DNA of 64,000 nucleotides from Morinoia aosen (taxonomy: Eukaryota; Arthropoda; Malacostraca; Amphipoda; Talitridae), in contig CM059579.1 of NCBI GenBank assembly GCA_030386875.1, positions 89,470,253 to 89,534,252 of the forward strand. Reading direction: 5' to 3'. The notes beneath the pieces were generated by a model. The model was given only the letters and a program-made list of their open reading frames with translations, searched no databases and was not told the DNA's origin. The position numbers and the translations under genes are program-made. How positions within the stretch are numbered: position 1 is the stretch's first letter; every line of letters starts with the position of its first letter. Positions 32,861 through 43,685 of the stretch are shown piece by piece.

Positions 32861-33354
32861 CATACCCTGCGTATGCAAACGAAAAATTAATTACAGTGTA
32901 ATTAAACTGCACAATGTACATTGCTCTCAAGAAAAGTTCTTCAAAGCACGGAAAACATTCGGCAGGTGACATTAGAAGACTATTTAAATTAAAGGAAAAG
33001 TAAAAAAAAGTACACATACAAATTAGTAATTGGTATTTATTTTTTCTTTCTATTTACAGTGTTTTTTTAAGGTAATTGGGTAGTATTCAAGCTTTTTAAA
33101 GTATTAGCGTTTTATTTCTTCAAATTATTCTGCAAATATTCTGCAAATTGTTCTGCCAAGTGTTCTGTCAGTAATGCAAGAGCAATACTGACGATTGCTG
33201 TCTCTGGGGAAGGAGCGTCGTGTTGAGCGGCAGTGTAAAAGCAAGCCAGTGTGCACTGACGCTCAATTTCTCGTGGGAGGAGCTACAGCAAGTTCACCAA
33301 CGCTCCACACCGTCGCTCCACACCGCTAGTGTAAAATGAGCTTTATTAATAAGA

Positions 33355-33470
33355 GTTGTTCCGGGCGCTACGGAACGGAACGTTCCGGATTTTAGGGCCA
33401 GTAATATCAGTTCCACGGAACGTTCCGTTCCGGGCGTTCCATCGTTCCGTACTTTAGGGATTGCCCTCGT
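33355..33470. repeat. Palindrome-rich ggaacgttcc segment
   Basis: The cores acggaacgttccg recur three times within 115 bp, with two blocks that each end in tttaggg. It resembles the palindromic spacer at 28050-28085, suggesting a small foldback family. No coding potential is supported. Confidence 0.5.
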
Positions 33471-33826
33471 GAATATTGGAGCTATCAATTATTTTTCGTT
33501 TACGTGCGAAAAAACAGAACTTGTTCATATGATTTTGCATAAGTACACTGTTGTAGAAAGTCAGTCAGGTAACTACTGTTTGATTGTGTCCATAACAATA
33601 ATTACGGTCTTCTGTCACTGATGTTTGAAGGAGTTCAGCTTTCCCTTTCGAGAGCGTGTGGTAAAAAACAGTATTCAATTGTTCTATTTATTTTTCATTT
33701 GCTTATTTATTTATGTAATTATTTGTATACTTATCTATGTTTTTTCTTTCAATTATTCAAAAGTTATCCTTAGTTATCTCTCTATTTGATTATTTATTTG
33801 TGTATTTATATAATTATTTTGAGCAG

Positions 33827-34741
33827 GTGCGGATAGCAGCTCGATGTCAGGGCTACGCAAGCGCGGCAATGGTGCCACAGTCTACAGAGTTCTCGTACGA
33901 CCGCGTCTTTGGTCCCAGGACTCGCAAGTGGACGTGTTGCCTCATGTTCTATGATAAAGGCAATTATTTGCATTATTTTGCAGTTATTTAATAGACAGAC
34001 TGATAACTTAGCAGGGCCACTACATTTCCTTGGTTGCTACGGTTCGTTTGGTTAGGTTGGAAGAAGCAGACTAGAAAACCTTGATTACATTCTGAAGCAT
34101 TGCGCTTCAAGAATAAGAATGCTTTGCGTTCAATGAATGTCTAAGCTCCTGCCCGATCACTGGGTACTTTCATTTTCTCAGCGTCCATATTGTAAACATT
34201 TTCTGAGCGTTCTTAGGAGTTTACAATATAGGGAGAACATTTTTTCACCGTTCATAGTTTACAATATGGGGGAGAACATTTTTACACCGTTCATAGTTTA
34301 CAATATGGGGGAGAACATTTTTTCACCGTTCATAGGAGTTTGCAATTTGGGGGAGAACAGTTAACAGAACATAACCTTCTGCGTAGATTCTGCGTTTCCT
34401 TATCTCTATACTTAATGGTGCCTTCGTCCTTCCTCTCTATGGGACGCATTTTTTTAGCATTTAGTGAGGCTTAAGCTAACATCTAATCTAATCTACCTCC
34501 ATACTAAATGGTGCCTTCCTCTTCTTAAACTAACATCGAATGTAATCTAGTGCATGTTTTTGAGGAGGTGTCTCAGCTGGTACAGTCTGCGCTGGACGGC
34601 TACTATGTGTGCGTGTTTGCCTATGAGCAGACGGGCTCAGGCAAGACTTACACTATGGAGGGTGGGGAAGATCCAGACGCAGGCATCATCCCGAGGACAG
34701 TGGACCACATCTTCGAGGAGATCTCGCGACTGGCTAACCAG
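33827..34741 (+). pseudogene. Kinesin-14 (KIFC1/ncd-like) motor fragment, two exons
   Basis: Exon 1 is 33827-33933 (acceptor ttgagcag before it) and codes for EFSYDRVFGP, the segment just before the nucleotide pocket. Exon 2 is 34556-34741 and codes for [37 protein letters not shown] and [20 protein letters not shown], characteristic of C-terminal kinesins, and ends at a GT donor (cag/gtagcg). Defects: a base missing near the end of exon 1 relative to a functional reading, the exon 2 acceptor reads gcat instead of gcag, and the P-loop reads EQTGSGKT where kinesins have GQTGSGKT. No other motor exons occur nearby, so this is a displaced gene piece. Introns are kept, so it is not a retrocopy. 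Confidence 0.82.
34200..34370 (+). repeat. Intronic minisatellite in the kinesin fragment
   Basis: About four copies of a 38-41-bp unit (gtttacaatatgggggagaa, then cattttttcaccgttcata). The same array is present in the inverted arm at about 49010-49160. Confidence 0.8.
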
Positions 34742-34792
34742 GTAGCGGGGGTAGCATTGTATAGTAAGTCACAGCTCTGAAACATTTTCCAG

Positions 34793-35013
34793 TATAGAGG
34801 TTCTCAACCAGGGGTAAATTTACCCTTGGGGGTAAAAAATTGAAGCACCTGAGAATTTAACTAATAATTCAATTGAATTTAGGTTTGTAAAATGAGAGAG
34901 AGAATTGAAGAAAGTGTGTGTGTGTTTTGTATGGGAGCAAGGGGTAAGTGGAACAATTCACAAAGCCGAGCTGGGCAATGATGGAAGAAAGGTTGAGAAT
35001 GGCTGTTCTAGTA
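34793..35013 (+). mobile_element. Possible small hAT-like element
   Basis: It starts cagtatagaggttctcaacc and ends with the inverted counterpart ggttgagaatggctgttct, the pattern of many hAT termini. A 19-bp near-repeat (tagtaagtca-agctctga) lies on both sides (about 34765-34783 and 35013-35031). The exact ends and target duplication are unclear. Confidence 0.4.
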
Positions 35014-35302
35014 AGTCAGAGCTCTGATATATCACGAAACAGAACATATCATGGAATGCATGTAGACGGAATTTAAAAAAAAAGAGGCTTAAAATGAGAT
35101 TTTCTTGTGACAAGGGTTTCCTCAGGGGAATAGAACTATTTTATGTATTGAAATTTGCGCCGTCAGACGTCGGAAATTAATTCTTGAGCTGAAAATTAGG
35201 TAGGACTTCCTAGTGTTGAAATGAAGTATGTTTTTTGATTAGTTATGGATTTTTTTGGGTCACTGCTGTTTTTCAATATCAGCAAAATAAAAATAAAAAA
35301 AA

Positions 35303-36925
35303 CATTTTATTTCCAATAGAGATGGTACAAAAGTACTGTCATTGGTTTTTAAAATATCTTAAAGGTAATACACTTTGGTGATACACACACATGAGTATTG
35401 TAATACTCATGTCACTAGTCGAAAAGAATTGATTGAGGGTTATGTACTTCTAATCTGGCTTAATCTACTTTTGACGATACACATAATGATAATTATAAGG
35501 GACAACACAATTTCATGGACGGTGCATTTTCATTGTGGGTTGAGAACACCTTTGACAATTTACGTATTCATGATATGAAACTTCGCAATTCTTGACGCCA
35601 GGAAATAGTATTAGAATTGTTTGTTTCGGAAGATGTTCAAAAATGTCATTTTAAGGAAGCACGAAAAAGATAAATATACATATGTATAAGCATGGGGACC
35701 ACTAAAATTACAAGATTTGTATTTCTAATTAAGCAATTTTAACATAACGGTCATTAGTTTATAAGCATTTTATTTAAATATAAAGGGATGATCACACAAC
35801 AAATGTTTAGTTTTTTTACGTGAACGCTTCACAATAATAAAGAGATGACGAGTTAGGTAATGTTACAAGTTGAGAGTGAACAGAAAAAAAACAATTATCT
35901 TTAGTTAAAATGCAAGTTGTCAGTTTAGTACACACATATGTGCATATATACATGTAAATATATACACATATACATGCACATACATACCTACGCACATACA
36001 TACACCTGACACGTAAACATACATAAATACATTTCTATATATATATATGCATCGAGGCAATCACAATATATGCGCGTTCTATAAAAAATGCTGTGCGATG
36101 TTCTGAAATATGGGATAATGAGCAAAGGAAGATTCGCGACAACTCTTTCAGTATGTGTTGCTGCTTACAATTTCTAATGAAATATTGTAACGATGTTCTA
36201 TTAAATATTGTATCGAACAGATCATTGGTTGATAAGCGTCTTATTTATCATATGTCGGTGATCGCGCAAAAAATATACTTGCATATATATATATACTTTA
36301 TAGATGCTGTACAATAATCAAGTAAAATGAAGTATTACGTAGTGACACATTCACCTATCTACGTACGCATAGCGTGCACAAGTACACATATACACAAGTA
36401 AGCATGTGCGCAAATATCAGCGTAAACTAATCAGTATAAACTATCATTCCAATCGAGGGAATCGGAGAAAATATCTTTTATTATGGCATGAATTTTATAA
36501 AATTTCCGTACTAAAAATAGTGGCACAAAACAGTCTACCTTAGTCAGAAACATGAAAGCGATCTTTCTTCAACGGTTCCCAAGTACAGAATATTTCCAGA
36601 AGCACGCGAGGCTTAGGTGCAGTTGTTATAATATATTCTAGAGCGTAAGAGATTAGATGATAATTTGCACTACACTAGCCTACCAAGAGCATTTTTGGAC
36701 GTGACGAAGAGAGAAACATGAATGTCTTATAAGGGCGTCATATTAGTAAAAAAATCACATTATCTTTGAAATATGGCGCAAAATGCCTGCAATTGATAAA
36801 TATACATAGGTACCACATTTTACATGTACAAGGCATTTAAGCTTTGGATTGCCTTACAATGATAAAATGAAATGATGTGTTGGGTAGTGTTAGAAGTTGG
36901 GAGTGAGAAAAAAGTCTGGTATTTA
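35303..36925 (-). mobile_element. LINE 3' tail without coding sequence
   Basis: The segment is homologous to 54645-55850, where the same sequence lies downstream of a minus-strand LINE C-terminus. Read on the minus strand it ends in ttggaaataaaatg, close to the ttggaaataaa terminus of the LINE at 23500. It contains (tatg/catac)n microsatellite-like stretches at 35930-36050 and 36270-36300. This is probably a strongly 5'-truncated LINE copy. Confidence 0.55.
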
Positions 36926-36929
36926 TAGT

Positions 36930-37660
36930 TCATTGCCTGATACACCCCTCATTGCCTGTCGGGTTGTTGTATCTTCGTCTGTCAGGGCCAGGGATGAACT
37001 GAATGGTTACCTCTTGGTGGCATGTTCTCAGTTACAGCTCTCTCTTGTCCATGTTGTTCAATAGCTTTCATTGTGGTATGCTGCTGCATAAGGAGTATTG
37101 TTCATCGCCTAATTTATCTTTTAAAAAACAGATATTAAGCAGTTAGCATTTTCGTGAGCATTTGCTCTAATTTGTATGGCTTCATTAGATTCTAAGATGT
37201 AGAGCTGGCCGTATCTTCTTTCTTCAGAGCCATCTGCATAGAGGTGGCTTGCGTAGTGGTAAGTTTGACCTTGTAAACGGAAACAATACGGTCCACGTCC
37301 TGGAGGAGGTCTAATATTCGCACCAAAAGATGCAAAAGCAAATGCAGAATTATAGTTTCTTATATTCTGTCTAAAATTAGAACCCAGTGCATCGTCGGCA
37401 TCAAAGAGTTATCTCAAATTTTCGGGGTACTCCTCTAAGGGAGGGAGTGAAACTTTTCCATTATGACAACAATGGTCTCTTCTTTCATGGTCTCTGTTTC
37501 TCATGATTTGAAGATGCAATTCTCGCTCCTCCTGACTCATATTTATTCTTTACTGTTACATTCGTAGTCTGCTTCCATCACGAATTGCTTGCCTTTCGTC
37601 TTCTCGGAAGCGCTGTCGTCCTCTTCGCTGTCGCTCTCCAGCTAGTTCTCTTTGTTGTCT
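36930..37660 (-). pseudogene. Helitron helicase-like N-terminal domain remnant
   Basis: Minus-strand translation shows the conserved Helitron_like_N blocks: a basic leader (RQQRELAGERQRRGRQRFRE), DHCCHNGKVSLPPLEEYPEN, then FRQNIRNYNSAFAFASFGAN, PPPGRGPYCFRLQGQTYH and RRYGQLYILESNEA. In Helitrons this region precedes the Rep nuclease and SF1 helicase. Stops interrupt it (one directly after PENLR) and the Rep and helicase motifs are not present, so it is a dead fragment. Helitron ends (TC...CTAGT and hairpin) were not found. Confidence 0.75.
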
Positions 37661-37799
37661 TATTCTCTGCTGCATTGTTTTAGATCAGGGGTAGACAAAT
37701 TTTTCGGTGCAATTAAGGGCCATGTTCAAAAATTCGTAATTTCATAGGGGCGCATAGTACAGGTTTGAACATAAGTAAGGTATTGTCAGTAGCACTGAT

Positions 37800-38300
37800 A
37801 CGCCAGCGACACTTAAAATTTGAAAAAAATAAAAAATTGAAAAAAAATCGAAGCATTAAAAAAACTGCAGCAGCTCGTAAAATAAAATAAAAATATTTTT
37901 TCAAAAAATAAAAAAAATAACGGAAAAAATTAAGAATAAAAAATTAACCGAAAAGTATAAAAAAATTAAAAAAATTCATATGATAAAAAAATGAAAAATA
38001 AAAAAATACCAAAAATTATAAAAAAATATGAAATCGAAAAAATAAAATATATTCAAAAAATTGCAGCAACTCGTAAAATTACAAAAAAAAAACATTTAAA
38101 AAAAAATAAATAAATAAACCAAAAATTATGAAAAATTTCAAAACATTAAAAAAATATATAACAAAGAAATCAAAGATTGTAAAAATAAAATCATAAAAAG
38201 TTTAAATAAATAAAAAATAATACAATAGAAATAAAAACTTAAAAAGAATAAATGAAAAACAAAGTAAAAAAATGAAATAAATTTTAAAAAATCATTTTCC
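37800..38300. repeat. Low-complexity A-rich tract
   Basis: The stretch consists almost wholly of aaaaaat/aaaataaa runs with a short (ctctct)n at 38305-38335. No gene is present. It could be an expanded poly(A)-like tail. Confidence 0.8.
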
Positions 38301-39221
38301 CTCTCTCCCAGTCTCTCTCTCTCTCTCCCTCTAATGTAACGCGACCCGACGCGAGCCAACCCGTATCATAGATACCGCAATGATGTTGAAGAGCGTGACG
38401 CACAGGTTAGCGTATTAATATATAGATGCTTATTGAAAACGTAAATAAGAAAAAAATACATATGTGAAAAAAAGAGATAAAAAACAAACTTACCATCTAC
38501 TACATCGAAAATGACAGTCGACGATCGAGCTCACTGTGATCTTTAGAAATTTTTCGGAAAAAATCACTAAAAGGAAAAGAAGACTTCGAAAAACGTAAAA
38601 ATGAAACTGTTTTTTTATATCTTCATAGAAATTTTTAAGAAAACTCAGGTTACAGTCAAGAAACAACACAAACTCTTCAGCATTATACGGACATGTGAAC
38701 ATAGGATAAAATGGAGTAACATTGTCGCTAGATATCACATCTGAGAGGCGGATATTTACAAAATTTGGCACATATAGGTATTTTGAACAAATGGTCCAAA
38801 GTGATAATTTTAGTTTCGGAAATTTAGAGTTTTTTCGATTCTAAAGTTCAGTGCTCGTGTGCGCTGAAACGCAAGGAGAAATATAAAAAGAATAAATTAA
38901 ATGCTTAATTACCCCTTCCCCCCAGCTCAGCTGAAATCGATTGAATAACATCTTCGAGAATGATTTTGAAATAGCGAGACAACGTAAGCCAAAATTTAAT
39001 TCATTAAAAACTTCGCTCAACCCTCGACCTGTATATTAGTGTACACACAATATGTATTTCAGGGTATGTTTGTCATACGGACGTTAAATATTAATACAGA
39101 AAAGAGAAAAATAACAAAATAAAGATCATGAAACACTCCTAATTATGGAAAAAACGTTCGTTTTGCTGCATTGAACTGACGGCTGTGGTGCTCATTATTG
39201 TCGACAGAAATAAGTAAGATG

Positions 39222-39528
39222 AATATTAGAATAATAATAATAATAATGAAGGCATCTACGGATGCTTTATTTCCTATTTCAAGCCTGATACATATCATCT
39301 CGTACATTGGTTTTTCAAATGCCTTATAACTAACGCCAGGACGCCATGACGCTTTCCCCCGGTTAAGACCGGTACCCATTTCAGACACCTGGGTAGAGTG
39401 GGGTATTGTGCTTGGAATTTATCTCCTATACCCAACAGAGAAAATCGCCATCTAGTGCCGGGACTCGAACCCGCGTTTCCCGCACGGCAGGCAGGGCCTA
39501 TAGACACACGGCTATGGCGAGAATGGCT
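39222..39528 (-). mobile_element. tRNA-derived SINE, family 1
   Basis: Read on the minus strand it has a tRNA-like head with a near-perfect B box (GGTTCGAGTCCC), a central body (gattttctctgttgggtata, then ccggtcttaaccgggggaaa), a 3' part (tatgtatcaggcttga, gaaataaagcatccgtagat) and an (ATT)n tail. It interrupts the LINE 3' UTR between ctaagccattc and attcatctta. A second copy is at 54030-54295. Confidence 0.82.
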
Positions 39529-39629
39529 TAGCCAACGTAAAATGAAATAGTTTCTAATTTTCTAAAAGAAATTTCATGAAAATTAAAATTTCAGGTACAT
39601 GGGAAATTTACACCGAAATGCTGCAGGCC

Positions 39630-41443
39630 CTATGACAGAGATGCAAAATGACGTGACACATTTCCCCTGAATTCTTTTACAGTTTTAGAGTTTTTGATAT
39701 GCTGGGGAAGCTTTTTCCACAAAAAAGCTCCAGAAACTGAGAAAGCTTTTTTTCCCACGTTAGATGAACGGTAACTGACTAAGATATCATTTCTCCGATT
39801 TGGTTTCTTATTTAGGATGTTCGATGGAAAAAATTTTACCACCTCTGCATTTCTTTGGGGGAGGTACAGAGAGGAGAACACTCATCGAGCTTTTTGGATC
39901 ATGAATCTGTTCGGTATTGGGATCCAGTCGAGTTTTCTTAAAAGAGGAGTGGCATGATCGTATTTATTGAAATTTCCTTTGCATACTTCTTTGGCAGCGA
40001 AGTTTATACATTTTTGCAGCTCTTCCTGACGATATTGAGGTAAATCTCCCCACACAAGACTGCAGTAGTCTAGACGCGATAAAACTAAATACTGAATCAC
40101 TAATAATCTAGATTTTTCGTCAAGTGTGTTCTTAATGCGATGAAAGAACATTAAGGTTCCGTTCATTTTGTTGTACATTGTTTCTACGTGTGAATTGAAA
40201 GTCATATTTTTGTCAAACCAAACACCAAGATTTTTTACCTTATCTACTGGTTCAATTGTATCGCCTCCAAATGTTAGCGTGAATGGTGGTAAATTTTCAG
40301 TCGCATTCTGTGATCCAAAAATAATGCATTGCGTTTTACTTGCGTTAAGTTTGAGGCCATTTTGGTCATACCACAATTTCAGACTTCTTAGAAGGTTTTC
40401 AGAGTTGGCTTGTGTTTCTTTTATTTCCGCTGTTGAGCTTGTCATGGCAATTTGTACGTCATCAGCATACATTGAGATTTTTGTGTTTGCCGGCATGGTG
40501 GGGAAATCATTGATGAAAATTGAAAATAGGAGCGGGCCGATGACTGAGTCTTGAGGAACGTCAAAATTATTTTGTATGAATGATGACATTTTGTTATTCA
40601 AGCACACTGCATGAGAGCGGTTTAGTAGGTAGCTTTCAAACCACTGAGTGTCTATTCTGAGGTTTGAAATTTTTTGTAGAAGTTTCTTATGCTCAACACT
40701 GTCGAAAGCTTTGGAGAGATCAAGCAATAGTAAGAGAGTTAATTTTTTTGGTCAATATCATTGTAAATTTATTCTGTTATGTTTAACATGGCGTCCTGAG
40801 TACTGGTATTCCTTCTGTAAGCATATTGATTGCGATGCAGTAGATGTGACTCGTCCATGTAAGACGAGAGCTGTGTTATTGCTTTTTCTAATATTTTGGA
40901 CATAACAGGCAGGAGACTGATTGGTCTGTAGTTTGACGCTATGTCGATATCACCAGATTTATGCAATGGCTTAATAATGGATAGTTTCCATTGATCGGGA
41001 AACTTTTTTGTGGCTATAGATGTATTTATCATCAAGCGATTAAGGGGTGCTGTGACAGGGAAGCTGTCTTTTATATGTTGGAGGCTTATGCCATTATGTC
41101 CAGTCGCTTTAGTATTCTTTAGTGAGTATAAGATTTTTCGTATCTCTATGACGCTAACCGGCTTTGGTCTCCATTTGTTTCTACTATTTGGGGATGATAC
41201 ATCGCTCAGATTTGCCCCTGTAGATGTGTCTGAAACTTTCCTGAATACTTCATTGTAAACATCTTCGCCAACTTTTGAGAAGAAAGTGTTAAAGTCATTC
41301 GCCGTTTTTGAGGGGTGGTCAAAAGTGTTTTTGCAGTCTAAATTTTTATACTGAGCAACTTCTCTAATGATTTCCCAAGTTCTTTTTGGGTTTTGTTTTG
41401 CCGCCAATAGTTCTCTGTGGAAGTAGTCCAAGCTTCGATCCAC
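39630..41443 (-). pseudogene. Reverse transcriptase of the second OTU-type LINE copy
   Basis: The protein closely matches 18880-20688: ATGHNGISLQHIKDSFPV, NYRPISLLPVMSKILEKAI, NQYAYRRNTSTQDAMLN, LDLSKAFDSVEHKKLL, the YADDVQI box and the C-terminal WKKLPQHIKNSKTVKEF. The frame changes once near 40750, and a stop or shift also separates the last block at 39882. At about 40560 the conserved FGVPQGS reads FDVPQDS. The copy is inactive. Confidence 0.85.
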
Positions 41444-42420
41444 AGCACCTACAAGATAGCATCAAATTGGCAGATTTTCCACGAGAACATTCGAAGACTT
41501 AAACAATCATTTATCAACAACGGATACACCAATACCCTTTTCCATAACATCCTCAAAAATTACTTATCTAAACGTGACGCAAATACTTAAAAACAAAAGG
41601 TCCACAAAGTGAATGATCAACACTAGTACTCCTCCACATGTAAAACAGACGAAAGAATATTGAAACAAATCGCAAAAAATCACTCAAAATGCAACAACTC
41701 AATGAAAATTTACAAGTTATTATTTACTACAAATGTCCTAAGATAACCAGCCCAATCTCCAAGAACAATCACAACCCGCCACACCCTAGTTTGAAACAGA
41801 CTAATGTCGTGTACGAATTCACTTCCACCCATGAGGACTGCGAACCTCACAAACGTTCGTACATCGGTATGACAACCACTTCCCTCTCCAGACGTTTAAC
41901 AATGCACTTAGCATCCGGCGGTCCAAAAATACACAAAAAATAGGCATAAAATAGAACTCACCCGTGAAAACCTCGTCACCAACACAAAAATCCTTTACAA
42001 AGAAACATCATAACAGACTTCAAATTGACGAAGCAATTCTCATCCAAAAGAAAAACCCGTTCATCAATAACCAAAATACTGGAACTGTGCGCACCCTAAA
42101 ACTCCACACTTGTTTAGACCACAACTGCACGCCCCGATTTCACCAACCTACTTTAACCGTCTCGCCATTTGCCAACATCTACTACACTGACTGTACAGCA
42201 TCTTTCCTCCTTTGAACCCAAGCTACACAGCCTACACCACGTGGCCTACACTGCTCACTGTTTCCATAGCAGCCACTGCACTAGCATTCGAACCACGTAG
42301 CTGGAAAACCACCCTATTAAAATAATAGCCTGAAGATATCCGAAGATAGACTAAACGCGTTGTGCAAGTAATTTTAATGACATTACTTTAGGAGAAATCT
42401 TTTGTTCCACTATTGGTGAA
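41444..42420 (+). mobile_element. Penelope-like element, 3' end with GIY-YIG endonuclease
   Basis: A linker region after the RT (IFHENIRRLKQSFINNGYTN) is followed by the GIY-YIG-type endonuclease: TNVVYEFTSTHEDCEPHKRS, YIGMTTTSLSRRLTMHLASG and the distal block RLQIDEAILIQKKNPFINNQ with NTGTVRTLKL. Penelope-like elements join RT to this nuclease. The frame is interrupted in several places (for example between 41943 and 41964), and the RT itself is absent, so the copy is 5' truncated and dead. Its left edge abuts the 5' edge of the minus-strand LINE. Confidence 0.8.
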
Positions 42421-43082
42421 TTAAAGAACAGGATGAGAGAATTGGTAATACTAAGAGAAACGAAGAACTAATTTGAGTCTAATGAAAAAAACGTAAATTT
42501 ATAGGACAACTTGTAAAACACTGAATTCCTAATAAGGATTTATACAGGAATTAATTCATAAAAATTTAGAGGATTTTCAATTCTACAATCTGTTTGTTTT
42601 TCCGAATCTGACTGTGGTTAAACCGGAGGCACACCTCTGAGGGTTCGAAGATTAGACCACCTCCAACGTTTTGATTCTATTCCAACTATTAAACAAACTA
42701 CGGAATTCCGCTCCAGGCTGGAGGAGCCAGCCTGCCATGGTTGGACCTACCGGGCCGTGAGTCCCGACAGTATAGCCTCAAACCATCTCCACAGCACTCA
42801 AGCCCCCCACGACAAAGCGAGGGGCGTTTGGGAGGGAATTCGTAAATTAATAGGTCATTTTCTGAAATAATTTACTGTTTCATAGGTATATGGTACATAC
42901 CAAGCCTTTTCTCTTTTTGGTAGAGAGTGGCTGAGCAGCATTGACATGACACTTTACAAGGAAAGTATACAGAACCAACTCGCCCTGATACGGAAACGAC
43001 AAGAAAAATTTAAGGCAACAAACCAATATAACTGAGAATCACTACTGAGATCAATACTTGTGCGGCTGCGGTGGTAAAACCA
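42421..43082. other. Unassigned intergenic sequence
   Basis: I see no supported coding region. A GC-richer patch at 42700-42835 with ccaggctggaggagccagcctg (a short hairpin) may be part of an unrecognised repeat. Confidence 0.4.
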
Positions 43083-43340
43083 GGAATATAATGATAATAA
43101 TAATAATAATACAGGGAAAGTAAATGACACGGGTTGCCCAGGCCCCTAATCACGCCAGAGCATGAAGGCCTTTTTTTCCTCTCGTTTAGTGCTCACTTAA
43201 CGTTCAGTGACCCCACTGCAGGCAAAGACCCTGATTAGCCGCGTCAGCGTTTACCCGCCAACTGCCGCGTACAGGGCTCGAACCCGTGCATGAAGCACTG
43301 AACGCAAGCGCTCTGTACACTCAGCCACAGCAAGACCTTC
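43083..43340 (-). mobile_element. tRNA-derived SINE, family 2
   Basis: On the minus strand the head has an A box-like TGGCTGAGTGTACAGAGC and a B box GGTTCGAGCCC, followed by a body that differs from family 1 and an (ATT)n tail at about 43087-43112. Pol III transcription from the internal boxes is expected for such elements. Only one copy is present in the window. Confidence 0.75.
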
Positions 43341-43685
43341 ACTCGGCCACTCCAAGGCCGAATAATAAAAAGGATTTAATTTGATTTTTTAAATTTATTT
43401 TTAGATGATTCTGAATTTGTTTCTAATGGAAGCAAACCTCAAACTGTTGAGAGGGAGCCTTCTCTACCGGATTCATTGAGACTATTAGGCAAACAGTGGA
43501 TTTCCCCTCCAAGTCCTATTGTAGGAGGCGGGTTAACAAGGCGCTCCTGAACGGCATTGAACGGCAAGGAGTCGGGAGCTGAACGAAATGTAAAAACGAA
43601 CATTTAATTTTTCTCACGAGAGCAATAATATGAAGTGCACAAAACGCTTGCTTTCAAAGTGCTTGTTGAGTTGAAAGTCAATTTA
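43341..43685. other. Unassigned flank of the minisatellite
   Basis: No gene, RNA or clear repeat is supported between the SINE and the 36-bp array. Confidence 0.4.

Larger units (their letters stand above)
31202..33342 (+). mobile_element. MADF-coding TIR transposon B, with hAT-like insert
   Basis: This is a second copy of the 29397-31198 element in direct orientation, starting 3 bp after it. Ends are AGGCCCTTTTACATTGACGG on the left and the same AGCTCATTTTACACT type on the right. Flanks are TGA and TTA. Removing its 1203-bp insert leaves about 930 bp, the same as copy A. The MADF ORF is damaged. Confidence 0.65.
33455..34745 (+). repeat. Arm 1 of a kinesin-bearing inverted segmental duplication
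   Basis: This segment is repeated in inverted orientation at 47041-49913. Homology is continuous from about 33455 (gtgaatattggagctatc) through two kinesin exons and the intron between them to 34745. By eye the arms are about 90 percent identical, with small indels. Arm 1 lacks the 1.6-kb TTAA element found in arm 2 and keeps the empty target TTAA at 34525-34528. Confidence 0.85.
38395..41443 (-). mobile_element. Second copy of the OTU-type LINE family (5' truncated)
   Basis: Minus-strand order: RT from about 41443 to 39630, then a 3' UTR that matches 20689-21660 of the plus-strand copy, including the tandem-unit block, down to about 38395. A tRNA-derived SINE (39222-39528) sits in the 3' UTR. 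The 5' end is cut at 41443 next to a Penelope-like fragment, so the OTU and endonuclease parts are missing. Confidence 0.82.

Noticed and set aside
37688-37760. hAT-like terminus (caggggtagacaaatttttc, then gggcca)
   Set aside because: I could not find the opposite end or a target duplication; the following sequence is low-complexity A-rich.
39450-39520. Possible free tRNA gene from the A and B box-like sequence
   Set aside because: No complete cloverleaf is visible and the body and (ATT)n tail show it is a SINE head; the same applies at 43275 and 54080.
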